This document shows, piece after piece, positions 10,845-19,656 of a stretch of DNA of 64,000 bases. The notes beneath the pieces were generated by a model. That model was given only the letters and a program-made list of their open reading frames with translations. It was not told the DNA's origin and did no database searches. The DNA lies in the NCBI RefSeq assembly GCF_031679605.1, contig NZ_CP117522.1:6076001-6140000 (forward strand), in the 5' to 3' direction. Position numbers and translations under genes: made by a program. How positions within the stretch are numbered: the first letter of the stretch is position 1; each line of letters begins with the position of its first letter. Origin of the DNA: Streptomyces luomodiensis. Its GTDB lineage: Bacteria; Actinomycetota; Actinomycetes; Streptomycetales; Streptomycetaceae.

Positions 10845-12704
10845 ATGTCACAGCCGCCTCCGCCGCCCAACCAGCCGCCGCAGGGCGGCTTTGGTGCGCC
10901 GCAGGAACCGGGTTACGGCTATCCGCAGCAGCCGCCCACTCCGCCTCCGGGCCAGCAGGGTTACGGCTATCCGCAGGCACCCGGCCAACCGCCGCAGACC
11001 CCGCCGCCGCCCCCGGCGCCCCCGGCAGCACCGCCCGCCCCTCCGCAGACGCCCCCGCAGGGCGCCGGCGGCTACGGCTACCCGGCGCAGCCGGCGTACG
11101 GTCAGCCGGGCCAGGGAGGCGCGCCGTCACCGTACGCATCCGGCCAGCAGCAGTCGTACGGACAGCAGTACGGCCAGCAGCAGTACGGGCAGTCCCCGTA
11201 CGGGCAGCCGCAGTTCGGCCAGCCGACGCAGCCCCAGTACCCCGGTGGCCCCGCTCCGGCCGGCCCCGGCGGCCCCGGCCAGTCCAAGCAGCGCATGGCG
11301 GTCATCGTCAGCGCCGTGGTCGCGGTCGCGCTGATCATCGGCGGCGGCATCTGGTTCGCCACCAAGGACGACGGCGGCGGCAGCGAGGCCAAGGGCAAGG
11401 ACAAGGACAAGCAGTCCAGCCAGGGCACCTCGAGCGGTTCCTCCGGCGGCAAGGACGAGCCCGCCGATGTCATCGAGGCCAAGCTGCTCAACAAGGTCCC
11501 GATGCCCAAGGTCTCCGACCAGGTCACCGTCGAGGGCATGTGGGCCACCGACGACACCTTCGTGAAGGCCGACGTCTACAAGATCGTCGGATATCCGCTC
11601 GACGGCGGCGCCGCGAAGTGGACGATCCCGCTGGACGGCGCGGTCTGCTGGTCCTCGGACCACCTCACCAAGGACGGCCTGACCACGGTCCTCTACGAGG
11701 AGGCCAAGCCGTCCGCCGAGAACAAGTACCCCAGCTGCACCGAGGTCGGGCTGCTCGACCTGAAAAAGGGCAAGATGCTCTGGCACCGGAACGTCAAGGA
11801 GGGTGACGACAAGGTCCGCTTCGACGAGGTCACCATCGGCGGCGGCACCGTGGCCGCGGGCGGCACCAGCGGCGGCGCCGCCTGGTCCACCTCGGGCAAG
11901 GCGCTGTGGAAGCCGAAGCTGGGCGCGAACTGCTCGGACGACGGCTACGCGGGCGGCGAGGACAAGCTGGTCGCGGTGCGCCGCTGCGGCGACTACGACA
12001 ACCCGCAGATGCAGGTCCAGACGCTGAACCCGAAGACCGGCGCGGTGAAGTCGGCCTACAAGGTCTCGCAGGGCATCGACTACGTCCACGTCGCCTCCGT
12101 CGACCCGCTGGTGATCGGCGTCGACGCCGGTGACTCGACCGGCTCCGCGGTCTCGGACTTCCTGTCCATCGACGACAGCGCCAAGACCGGCAAGGTGCTC
12201 GGCAAGATCGGCACCGAGAACGGCAAGTACGACGCCAAGTGCGAGTCGACCAACGTCGAGGGCTGCCGGAAGATCGCCATCAGCAAGTCGGCCAACGCCC
12301 TCTTCCTCGGCTCCGAGGAGCGCAGCGACTCCAGCGCCGCGACGGCCAACGAGGTCGTGGCCTTCAGCCTGGAGACCGGCAAGGCGATCGGGAAGACCGA
12401 CGGCGTCAAGGACGCCGCGCTCATCCCGCTCGGGCTCGACGAGGACGGCTCCGTCCTCGCCTACCAGGAGAGCACCTACAACTCCGGCGGCGCGGTCTGG
12501 CGGATCGACCCCAAGTCGTACGCCAAGACCAAGCTGTTCCAGAACGACGTCGAGAGCTACGACATGGAGTCGAAGTTCAGCACCAGCTACTCGGACATCA
12601 TCTACTCCGGGGAGCACCTCTTCATGGGCGACGTCTACGCCACCAAGCCCTCGGGCACCTACGACCAGGACGACCCGCTGGCGGTCATCTTCGGCGCGGG
12701 CTGA
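10845..12704 (+). CDS. Membrane-anchored PQQ-like beta-propeller protein with Pro/Gln/Tyr-rich N terminus
   Basis: A 619-aa protein of unknown role. Residues 1-148 are a cytoplasmic low-complexity region rich in Pro, Gln, Gly and Tyr (PQQPPTPPPGQQGYGYP, QQSYGQQYGQQQYGQ). One transmembrane helix follows (MAVIVSAVVAVALIIGGGIW, about 151-170), then a charged linker (KGKDKDKQSS). The extracellular domain shows repeated blades with W-[ST] and G-x-x-V patterns such as KMLWHRNV, ALWKPKLG and AVWRIDP, resembling a PQQ-type propeller. Similar proteins are common in streptomycetes and often annotated as PQQ-binding-like; binding of a cofactor is not implied. ATG 10845 has AAGGA seven bases upstream. 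A terminator follows. Confidence 0.8.
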   Translation: MSQPPPPPNQPPQGGFGAPQEPGYGYPQQPPTPPPGQQGYGYPQAPGQPPQTPPPPPAPPAAPPAPPQTPPQGAGGYGYPAQPAYGQPGQGGAPSPYASGQQQSYGQQYGQQQYGQSPYGQPQFGQPTQPQYPGGPAPAGPGGPGQSKQRMAVIVSAVVAVALIIGGGIWFATKDDGGGSEAKGKDKDKQSSQGTSSGSSGGKDEPADVIEAKLLNKVPMPKVSDQVTVEGMWATDDTFVKADVYKIVGYPLDGGAAKWTIPLDGAVCWSSDHLTKDGLTTVLYEEAKPSAENKYPSCTEVGLLDLKKGKMLWHRNVKEGDDKVRFDEVTIGGGTVAAGGTSGGAAWSTSGKALWKPKLGANCSDDGYAGGEDKLVAVRRCGDYDNPQMQVQTLNPKTGAVKSAYKVSQGIDYVHVASVDPLVIGVDAGDSTGSAVSDFLSIDDSAKTGKVLGKIGTENGKYDAKCESTNVEGCRKIAISKSANALFLGSEERSDSSAATANEVVAFSLETGKAIGKTDGVKDAALIPLGLDEDGSVLAYQESTYNSGGAVWRIDPKSYAKTKLFQNDVESYDMESKFSTSYSDIIYSGEHLFMGDVYATKPSGTYDQDDPLAVIFGAG

Positions 12705-12727
12705 CCCGGCGCCCGCCCGGCTGCACG

Positions 12728-12764
12728 GCGGCCCCGCCCGTACCCACCGTACGGACGGGGCCGC
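12728..12764 (+). terminator. Rho-independent-type hairpin after the beta-propeller gene
   Basis: Fifteen-base arms (12728-12742 and 12750-12764, one mismatch) close a 7-base loop, starting 24 bp after the stop codon. A CGCTTTC stretch follows; there is no long T run, as is usual in Streptomyces. Confidence 0.8.
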
Positions 12765-12960
12765 CGCTTTCGTGCCGACTGAGCGCCGGGGCGCGCGCCC
12801 CGCGGAACCCGACGGCACCGATCCGATTCGGACGTCAACTGGATGTCAAGTGGGCACGAATGGCCGGGATTTCGGCATTCCGGGGGGCTTCTGGCCGGTA
12901 GGGGGCGCGCAACGTCGAACAAGCGTGTAGCTTTCCCCCCTGAGCGAATGGGGGGAGCTC

Positions 12961-13749
12961 ATGGGCGTGCGACTCATGGTGGTCGACGATCACCGTCTGC
13001 TCGCGGAGGCGCTCGCCTCCGCGCTGAAGCTGCGCGGGCATCGGGTGCTCGCCGCGGCGGCGCCGAGCGCGGGCGCGGCGGACCTGGTGGTGAGCCGGGC
13101 ACCGGAGGTGTGCCTGCTGGGCACCGCGTCACCCGCGGAACCGGGGGTGTTCGACCCGGTCGTGCGGATCAAGAAGGAACGGCCGCAGGTCGCGGTCGTG
13201 GTGCTCGGCCCGGTGCCGAGCCCGCGCGGCATCGCCGCCGCCTTCGCCGCCGGGGCGTCCGGCTATGTGCGCCACGACGAGCGGATCGAGGGCGTCGAAC
13301 GCGCCATGACGAAGGCGCGCGCGGGCGAGGCCGCCGTGGCGCCCCAGCTGCTCCAGGGGGCGTTCGCCGAACTGCTCAACCCCGCGGCCCAGCCCGACGA
13401 CGAGGGGGCCCGGCTGCTGCGCATGCTGACCCCGCGCGAGGTGGAGGTGCTGGTGCGGGTCGCCGAGGGTGAGGACACCCGGCTGATCGCGGCGGGCATG
13501 GGGATCGCCCCCAGCACGGCCCGCACCCATGTGCAGCGGGTGCTGATGAAGCTGGGGGTGGGCTCGCGGCTGGAGGCGGCGGCCCTGGCGGCGCGCACCG
13601 GGCTGCTGGACCGCGCGGCGACCCGCCGGGAGGCAGCGCCCCCGCCCCAGCCCGCCGCGTCGCCCCCGCCCCAGCCGTCCGTGCCGCCCTCGCCGAAGCC
13701 GCCCCCGCCCCCGTTCCCGCCCCCGCCCTCGCCCCCGTCGGCGCCGTAG
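12961..13749 (+). CDS. LuxR-type regulator with degenerate receiver domain
   Basis: A 262-aa NarL/LuxR-like regulator. The N-terminal receiver keeps the acidic pair (VVDDHRLLAEAL), but the phosphoacceptor strand reads PEVCLLGTAS, where an Asp normally stands at the Gly. The K of the usual GYLLKD is replaced in GYVRHDER. It is therefore probably not phosphorylated and works as an atypical or pseudo-receiver. The output domain (about 155-215) is complete: LTPREVEVLVRVAEGE, then the recognition helix STARTHVQRVLMKLGV. A 35-residue Pro-rich tail ends the protein (PPPPPFPPPPSPPSAP). No histidine kinase is adjacent. ATG 12961 is preceded by GGGGGAG. Confidence 0.85.
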   Translation: MGVRLMVVDDHRLLAEALASALKLRGHRVLAAAAPSAGAADLVVSRAPEVCLLGTASPAEPGVFDPVVRIKKERPQVAVVVLGPVPSPRGIAAAFAAGASGYVRHDERIEGVERAMTKARAGEAAVAPQLLQGAFAELLNPAAQPDDEGARLLRMLTPREVEVLVRVAEGEDTRLIAAGMGIAPSTARTHVQRVLMKLGVGSRLEAAALAARTGLLDRAATRREAAPPPQPAASPPPQPSVPPSPKPPPPPFPPPPSPPSAP

Positions 13750-13778
13750 CCCGGCCCGGTCAGTCCTCGCGGCGCCGG

Positions 13779-14099
13779 TCAGCCCTCGCCGGCCCCGGCC
13801 CCGGGCCGGGACTCCGGCTTGGGCGCTGCCCCCGGGGCGGACAGGGGCCTGAGCCTCATCCAGAGCAGGAAGAGCAGGCCGACCGCGAGCACGCACCAGC
13901 CGGTCCAGAGGTTGATGTTGATGCCCGACGCCTTCCGCACATCGGCGTCGGAGGCGGTGAACCCGGCGATGAGAACGATGATCCCGTAGATCGTGAACAG
14001 CCCGCCGATGATGCGCCGCACATCGAACAGCCGGGCCGCGGTCGCCGACTTCTGCGCCAGCTCCTCGACCTCGTGCTGGTACTCGTACTCCTCACTCAT
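13779..14099 (-). CDS. Small two-helix membrane protein linked to a symporter
   Basis: A 106-aa protein with a charged, Glu-rich N terminus (MSEEYEYQHEVEELAQKSA) and two hydrophobic helices (IIGGLFTIYGIIVLIAGF, about 30-47, and WTGWCVLAVGLLFLLWM, about 65-81). A Pro/Gly tail ends it. It begins 85 bp downstream of the sodium/solute symporter gene on the same strand and is likely co-transcribed. Small membrane partners are common for SSS-family symporters, so an accessory role is plausible but not shown. I do not recognise a named family with certainty. Confidence 0.75.
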   Translation of the reverse strand: MSEEYEYQHEVEELAQKSATAARLFDVRRIIGGLFTIYGIIVLIAGFTASDADVRKASGININLWTGWCVLAVGLLFLLWMRLRPLSAPGAAPKPESRPGAGAGEG

Positions 14100-14184
14100 G
14101 GCGCGGGCTCCTTGTCCGGCGAAGATCAGGCGGAAGTCAGGCGAAGGGGCAGGCGACGGGGCAGGCGACGGGGCGGGCGAACGC

Positions 14185-15855
14185 TCACACGGAGAACGGG
14201 ATGTAGCACAGGGCCGCGAGGATCAGCGCGCTCCAGCCCAGCACGGCCGGGCGGCGGTACCACGCCTCGTCGCCCGGGGCCGGCGGCTCGGCCACGCCGG
14301 GCGCGGTGGTGCCGTAGACCAGACCGGCCAGCGACTCCACCGGCTTGGGTCTGGTGAACGGGGTGACAGCGACCATCACCACGCCGCCGGTCACGAACGC
14401 CACGATGGCCGAGACGAAGTTGGCGCCCTGGTCGCTGGGGATGGCGATGACGTCCGCCCGGTAGAGCCAGAAGTAGTTGATCAGCGCGGCCACCGTGCCG
14501 CACAGCAGCCCCCAGAACCCGGCCGGGGCGGTGGCCCGCTTCCAGAACATCCCGATGATGAAGACGCAGAACAGCGGCACGTTGAAGAACGAGAAGAGCG
14601 TCTGGAGGTAGTTCATGATGTTGCTGAACGAGGAGGCGATGAAGGCCGTCCCCATGCCCGCCAGCACGCCCACCGCCGTCACCACCCGCCCCGTCAGCAG
14701 GTAGTGCTCGTCCGACCGGTCCCTCCTGAGGTACGCCCGCCAGATGTCGTTGGTGAAGACCGTGTTGAACGACGACACATTGGCCGCCATGCCCGCCATG
14801 AAGGCGGCCAGCAGCCCGGTCACCGCGAGTCCCAGCACCCCGTTCGGCAGCAGTTTGCTCATCAGCAGCGGAATGGCGTCGTTGTACTGGAGACCGCTCT
14901 TCACCGAGCCGATGTCCGGCTCGATGACCAGGGCGATCAGCCCGGGGACCACCACGATCAGCGGGATGAAAATCTTCGGGAAGGCGGCGATCAGCGGGGT
15001 GCGCTGGGCGGCCGAGAGGTTCCGGGCCGACAGCGCGCGCTGCACCTCGGCGAAGTTGGTCGTCCAGTAGCCGAAGCTCAGGCAGAAGCCGAGGCCCAGC
15101 ACGATGGTCAGCCAGTTGGCCCCCAGCGGGTTCTGGGAGCCGATGCCGGTGCCGCCCCAGGCGGAGACGAAGTTCTCGCCGTGGGAGGCCACGAGTGAGT
15201 CCTTGAGCCCGCCGAAGCCGCCGACCCGCCGGAGGCCGACGACGGTGAGCGGGACGAGGGCGGCCAGGATCACGAAGAACTGGAGCACCTCGTTGTAGAT
15301 CGCCGAGGAGAGGCCGCCCAGGGTGATGTACGCGAGCACGAAGAGCCCCGCGACCACGATGGCCACCCACTGCGGCCAGCCCAGCAGCGCCTCCACCACG
15401 ATCGCCATCGCGTACAGGTTCACCCCCGCGATCAGCACGGAGGCGATCGAGAAGATGACCGAGCTGAGCAGGTGCGAGGACGGTCCGTAGCGGTGCAGCA
15501 GGAACTCGGGCACGGAGCGTACCTTGGACCCGTAGTAGAAGGGCATCATCACCAGGCCCAGGAAGACCATGGCCGGGATGGCGCCGACCCAGTACCAGTG
15601 CACGGTGTACGCCCCGTACTGCGCGCCGTTGGCGGCCATGCCCAGGATCTCCAGGGCGCCCAGGTTCGCGGCGACGAAGGCCAGACCAGTGACCCACGCG
15701 GGCAGTGAGCGGCCGGAGAGAAAGAAGTCGAGGCTGGTCTTGACGCTCGCCCTGGCGGCGAATCCCACGCCGAGGACGACGGCGAAGTAGAGGACCAGGA
15801 TCGTGTAGTCGAGTGCGTTGGTGGGGAGCCGGAGCCCCGCGGCCAGACAGTGCAT
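14185..15855 (-). CDS. Sodium:solute symporter (SSS family), candidate galactose permease
   Basis: A polytopic transporter of 556 aa with about 13-14 hydrophobic spans. SSS features include TNALDYTILVLYFAVVLGVG, the DFFLSGRSLPAW segment, GAQYGAYTVHWYWVGAIPA, ITLGGLSSAIYNEVLQFF (the core SSS signature region), and ATGLLAAFMAGMAAN-like packing later. ATG 15855 is preferred because a GAGGCGAG element precedes it; the open frame reaches 15888. It is divergent from galTEK across a short promoter region with phased direct repeats. The substrate is inferred from this position to be galactose or a galactoside; sequence alone does not prove it. Confidence 0.85.
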   Translation of the reverse strand: MHCLAAGLRLPTNALDYTILVLYFAVVLGVGFAARASVKTSLDFFLSGRSLPAWVTGLAFVAANLGALEILGMAANGAQYGAYTVHWYWVGAIPAMVFLGLVMMPFYYGSKVRSVPEFLLHRYGPSSHLLSSVIFSIASVLIAGVNLYAMAIVVEALLGWPQWVAIVVAGLFVLAYITLGGLSSAIYNEVLQFFVILAALVPLTVVGLRRVGGFGGLKDSLVASHGENFVSAWGGTGIGSQNPLGANWLTIVLGLGFCLSFGYWTTNFAEVQRALSARNLSAAQRTPLIAAFPKIFIPLIVVVPGLIALVIEPDIGSVKSGLQYNDAIPLLMSKLLPNGVLGLAVTGLLAAFMAGMAANVSSFNTVFTNDIWRAYLRRDRSDEHYLLTGRVVTAVGVLAGMGTAFIASSFSNIMNYLQTLFSFFNVPLFCVFIIGMFWKRATAPAGFWGLLCGTVAALINYFWLYRADVIAIPSDQGANFVSAIVAFVTGGVVMVAVTPFTRPKPVESLAGLVYGTTAPGVAEPPAPGDEAWYRRPAVLGWSALILAALCYIPFSV

Positions 15856-15970
15856 GGTGACTCGCCTCATCGCCTGAACGGAATGCACCGGAAACGTTCG
15901 GTGAAGGTATCCGAATTCTTGCGGTTTGTCCGAGCATCGTCTCCGCGTCGTCTCCGCGCATTGACGGCAC

Positions 15971-16010
15971 TGTTGAGTTGTGGTTCATTATGTTGAGTTG
16001 TGTTGGTTGC
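15971..16010. promoter_or_regulatory. Phased direct repeats in the symporter/galT divergent promoter
   Basis: TGTTGAGTTGTG occurs at 15971-15982 and again exactly 20 bp later at 15991-16002, with a weaker copy (TGTTGGTTGCGTG) 10 bp after that. The helical phasing suggests a regulator bound on one face of the DNA, between the symporter start (15855) and the galT start (16042). A known galactose-inducible promoter of Streptomyces gal operons also has direct repeats; equivalence is inferred. Confidence 0.65.
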
Positions 16011-16041
16011 GTGTGACAGGATGACGGCAGGAGCTGGCGGA

Positions 16042-17085
16042 GTGAAGAAGACGGCGACGCGGCTCGCGGACGGACGCGAGCTGATCTACTACGACGCGCG
16101 CGACGACGCGGTGCGTGACGCCGTCGACCAGCGGCCGCTCGACCCCATCGCCACCCGCTCGGAGGTCCGGCACGACCGCCTCCTCGGCGACCAGGTGGCG
16201 ATCGCCTCCCACCGCCAGGCCCGCACCTACCACCCGCCGGCCGACGAATGCCCGCTGTGCCCCTCCCGGGAGGGGCGGCACAGCGAGATCCCCGCCTCCG
16301 ACTACGACGTCGTGGTCTTCGAGAACCGCTTCCCGTCCCTGGCCGGGGACTCGGGCCGGTGCGAGGTGGTGTGCTTCACCTCCGACCACGACGCCTCCTT
16401 CGCCGACCTCGACGCCGAACAGGCCGCCCTGGTGCTCGACGCCTGGACCGACCGCACCGCCGAGCTGGCCCAGCACCCCGCCGTCGAGCAGGTCTTCTGC
16501 TTCGAGAACCGCGGTAAGGAGATCGGCGTCACCCTCGGCCATCCGCACGGCCAGATCTACGGGTATCCCTTCGTGACCCCGCGCACCCGGCTGATGCTCC
16601 GTTCGCTCACCGAGCACCGCGAGGCCACCGGCCGGAACCTGTTCGACGACGTGGTCGCCGACGAGCTGGCCGACGGGCGCCGCGTGGTGCTCGACGGCGA
16701 GCACTGGATCGCGTTCGTCCCCTACGCCGCCCACTGGCCCTACGAGGTGCACCTCTACCCGAAGCGGCGGGTCCCGGACCTGCCGGCGCTGGACGAGGCC
16801 GCGCGCACAGAGTTCCCACAGATCTATCTGGAACTCTTGAAGCGCTTCGACCGGATCTTCGGGGAGGGCGAGCCGCCCACGCCGTACATCGCCGCCTGGC
16901 ACCAGGCGCCGTACCGCATGGCCGACCGCGGTGAATTCGCGCTTCACCTCGAGCTTTTCACCATCCGCCGCACTTCCGGCAAGCTGAAGTTCCTCGCGGG
17001 TTCCGAATCCGGCATGAATGTGTTCATCAACGATGTGCCGCCGGAGGCCGCGGCCGAGCGATTGCGAGAGGTAGCGAGCAAGTGA
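16042..17085 (+). CDS. galT: Galactose-1-phosphate uridylyltransferase
   Basis: Leloir pathway enzyme: UDP-glucose + Gal-1-P to Glc-1-P + UDP-Gal. The 347-aa protein has the zinc-type CPLCPS motif, FENRFPSL, and the active-site [11 protein letters not shown], whose second histidine is the nucleophile that carries the uridylyl group. WHQAPYR and FALHLELF, metal and phosphate contacts of the C-terminal half, follow. GTG 16042 is chosen because AGGAG lies eight bases upstream; an in-frame ATG at 16021 is an alternative with a poorer ribosome-binding site. It overlaps galE by four bases. Confidence 0.95.
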   Translation: MKKTATRLADGRELIYYDARDDAVRDAVDQRPLDPIATRSEVRHDRLLGDQVAIASHRQARTYHPPADECPLCPSREGRHSEIPASDYDVVVFENRFPSLAGDSGRCEVVCFTSDHDASFADLDAEQAALVLDAWTDRTAELAQHPAVEQVFCFENRGKEIGVTLGHPHGQIYGYPFVTPRTRLMLRSLTEHREATGRNLFDDVVADELADGRRVVLDGEHWIAFVPYAAHWPYEVHLYPKRRVPDLPALDEAARTEFPQIYLELLKRFDRIFGEGEPPTPYIAAWHQAPYRMADRGEFALHLELFTIRRTSGKLKFLAGSESGMNVFINDVPPEAAAERLREVASK

Positions 17086-18065
17086 GCACTGCGCAGCAGA
17101 AGAAATACCTGGTCACCGGCGGTGCCGGCTATGTCGGCAGCGTGGTCGCGGCGCATCTGCTCGAAGCCGGTCACCGGGTGACGGTGCTGGACGACCTGTC
17201 CACCGGGCACCGCGCCGGGGTACCCGAGGGCGCGGAGTTCATCGAGGGCCGCATCCAGGACGCGGGCAAGTGGCTCGACCCCACCTATGACGGGGTCCTG
17301 CACTTCGCGGCGTTCTCCCAGGTCGGCGAGTCCGTCATCAACCCCGAGAAGTACTGGGTCAACAATGTGGGCGGCACCACCGAGCTGCTCGGCGCGATGC
17401 GCGACGCCGGGGTGCGCACCCTCGTCTTCTCCTCCACCGCCGCCACCTACGGCGAACCCGACCAGGTCCCGATCACCGAGGACCTCCCCACCGCACCCAC
17501 CAACCCCTACGGGGCCAGCAAACTGGCCGTCGACCACATGATCAGCGGCGAATGCGCCGCCCACGGCCTGGCCGCGGTCTCCTTGCGGTACTTCAACGTC
17601 GCGGGCGCCTACGGGGCCTACGGCGAGCGCCACGACCCCGAGTCCCACCTCATCCCCCTGGTGCTCCAGGTCGCCCAGGGCCGGCGCGAGGCCGTCTCCG
17701 TCTTCGGCGACGACTACCCCACCCCCGACGGCACCTGCGTCCGCGACTACATCCACGTCGCCGACCTCGCCGAGGCCCATCTGCTCGCCCTCGGCGCCGC
17801 GTCCCCCGGCGAGCATCTGATCTGCAACCTCGGCAACGGCAACGGCTTCTCCGTCCGCGAGGTCATCGAGACGGTGCGCCAGGTCACCGGCCACCCCATC
17901 CCCGAGATCGCCGCCCCGCGCCGCGGCGGCGACCCGGCGGTCCTGGTGGCCTCCGCCGAGCGCGCCAAGGAGCGCCTGGGCTGGCGCCCGACCCGCGCCG
18001 ACCTGGCCGGAATCGTCGCGGACGCGTGGGAGTTCGCCAGTGCGCGGCAGAGGGAGAGCCAGTGA
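17082..18065 (+). CDS. galE: UDP-glucose 4-epimerase
   Basis: Short-chain dehydrogenase-type epimerase, 327 aa, interconverting UDP-galactose and UDP-glucose with bound NAD. The Rossmann motif is [13 protein letters not shown], followed by [22 protein letters not shown], a catalytic Ser/Thr in [12 protein letters not shown], and the YxxxK pair in [17 protein letters not shown] and [12 protein letters not shown] are also present. GTG 17082 overlaps the galT stop (GTGA) and the gene ends in a GTGA overlap with galK, so translation of the three genes is coupled. Confidence 0.96.
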   Translation: MSTAQQKKYLVTGGAGYVGSVVAAHLLEAGHRVTVLDDLSTGHRAGVPEGAEFIEGRIQDAGKWLDPTYDGVLHFAAFSQVGESVINPEKYWVNNVGGTTELLGAMRDAGVRTLVFSSTAATYGEPDQVPITEDLPTAPTNPYGASKLAVDHMISGECAAHGLAAVSLRYFNVAGAYGAYGERHDPESHLIPLVLQVAQGRREAVSVFGDDYPTPDGTCVRDYIHVADLAEAHLLALGAASPGEHLICNLGNGNGFSVREVIETVRQVTGHPIPEIAAPRRGGDPAVLVASAERAKERLGWRPTRADLAGIVADAWEFASARQRESQ

Positions 18066-19312
18066 GCGACACACCAGGGCACGACACAGGGCACGACGCG
18101 GGGCACGACACACACGAGCACGGGCCGGAGCGTACGGCGGAGGCATTCCGCGAGGTGTTCGGCCACGCGCCCGCGGGGGTGTGGGCGGCGCCGGGCCGGG
18201 TCAACCTGATCGGCGAGCACACCGACTACAACGACGGCTTCGTCATGCCGCTGGCGCTGCCGCACACCTGCCTGGCCGCGGTCTCCCCGCGCTCCGACGG
18301 GGTGCTGCGGGTGCACTCGGGCGACGCCCCGGGCGGCGTGGTCGAGCTGCGCGTCGCCGACCTCGCCCCGTTCGAGGCGGGCGGTGACCGCGGCGGCTGG
18401 GCGGCCTACCCGGCGGGCGTCGTATGGGCGCTCGCCGAGGCCGGGCTGCTGCCCGGCTCCGGCGGCGACCGCACGGCCGGTGCCGATCTGCACTTCGAGT
18501 CCACCGTGCCCACCGGCGCCGGGCTGTCCTCGTCCGCCGCGCTGGAGGTCGTCACGGCCACCGCGCTGAACGAGCTGTACGGACTGGGGATCGCCCCGCA
18601 GCGCATCGCCCAGCTGTGCCAGCGCGCGGAGAACGCCTTCGTGGGCGTGCCCTGCGGGATCATGGACCAGACGGCGTCGGCGTGCTGCACCGAGGGGCAC
18701 GCCCTCTTCCTCGACGCCCGCGACCTCACCCAGCGCCAGGTGCCGTTCGACCTGGCGGCCGAGGGGCTGCGGCTGCTGGTGGTGGACACCCAGGTCAAGC
18801 ATGAGCTGGGCGACGGCGCCTACGCCAACCGGCGGGCCGCCTGCGAGACGGCCGCGCGGGCGCTCGGGGTGCGGGCGCTGCGCGATGTGCCCTTCGAGGA
18901 GCTGGACGCCACCCTCGCCGAGCTGGAGCGGCTGGGCTGCGACGCGGCCACCCGGCGCCGGGTGCGCCATGTGGTGACCGAGGACCGCAGGGTGGAGGAG
19001 GTCATCGAGCGGCTCGACGCGGGGGACACCCGGTCGATCGGGCCGGTGCTGACCGCCGGGCACGCCTCCTGCCGGGACGACTTCGAGATCTCCTGCGCCG
19101 AGCTGGACCTGGTCGTGGAGACGGCGAACGCGGCGGGTGCGCTCGGGGCGCGGATGACCGGCGGCGGTTTCGGCGGCTCGGCCATCGTGCTGGTGGAGGA
19201 GGCGGACGCGGAGGCGGTGAGCAAGTCGGTGACCGAGGCGTTCGGCGCGGCCGGCCACCGGGCCCCGCGGATCTTCCCGGCGGTGCCCAGTGCGGGGGCG
19301 CGGCGGCTCTGA
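18062..19312 (+). CDS. galK: Galactokinase with a His/Asp-rich N-terminal extension
   Basis: GHMP kinase phosphorylating galactose at C1; 416 aa. The galactokinase signature [15 protein letters not shown] is at about residues 46-60, the ATP-binding loop is [15 protein letters not shown], the catalytic Asp is in GIMDQTASA, and motif 3 is [11 protein letters not shown]. The GTG start at 18062 overlaps the galE stop. Residues 1-22 are unusual: an imperfect GHD-repeat ([16 protein letters not shown]) with seven histidines that resembles a metal-binding tail and is not part of the fold. A later start is unlikely because no ATG/GTG precedes the conserved region at a suitable place. Confidence 0.95.
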   Translation: MSDTPGHDTGHDAGHDTHEHGPERTAEAFREVFGHAPAGVWAAPGRVNLIGEHTDYNDGFVMPLALPHTCLAAVSPRSDGVLRVHSGDAPGGVVELRVADLAPFEAGGDRGGWAAYPAGVVWALAEAGLLPGSGGDRTAGADLHFESTVPTGAGLSSSAALEVVTATALNELYGLGIAPQRIAQLCQRAENAFVGVPCGIMDQTASACCTEGHALFLDARDLTQRQVPFDLAAEGLRLLVVDTQVKHELGDGAYANRRAACETAARALGVRALRDVPFEELDATLAELERLGCDAATRRRVRHVVTEDRRVEEVIERLDAGDTRSIGPVLTAGHASCRDDFEISCAELDLVVETANAAGALGARMTGGGFGGSAIVLVEEADAEAVSKSVTEAFGAAGHRAPRIFPAVPSAGARRL

Positions 19313-19656
19313 CCGAGCCGTCCCCCCCCGTCCCCTTGATCGCTTCTCGGTTAATTTTTGTCGCGCTTGGATCGCTTAACCCCCAAGAGCAAACAGGAAA
19401 CCCACAGTGAACAACCGAGAGCGGTCAGTTTCGCCAAACCGCTTCAGATATCGGACCACGGCCTTACTCTGAGTAGAGCGTCGGTGGGGGCCGACGCTTT
19501 TCAGGGGGCGAGACAGTCAGGTACGACGCCCGGGGTGGGGTAGCAATCACAGCACGGCGGCGGCCGTGCGGGTTGCGGTGACCCCTCGCCGGGCGCCGTA
19601 CCGCACTGTTTCTCGGTGTATCCGGGGTACTCATCCGGCGACGTGGGGGGTTGTCC
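19313..19656. other. 344-bp intergenic region between galK and a LuxR regulator
   Basis: No gene seen. It is locally AT-rich by window standards (TTAATTTTTGTCGCG around 19351), suggesting a promoter, and carries the hairpin at 19477-19501. The last 50 bp lead into the next gene with a run of six Gs as ribosome-binding site. Confidence 0.6.
19477..19501 (+). terminator. Intrinsic terminator hairpin with T tract
   Basis: A perfect 8-bp stem (AGCGTCGG/CCGACGCT) with a 6-base loop is followed directly by TTTT. It lies 165 bp beyond galK, so it may end the gal transcript or attenuate the following regulator gene. Confidence 0.75.
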
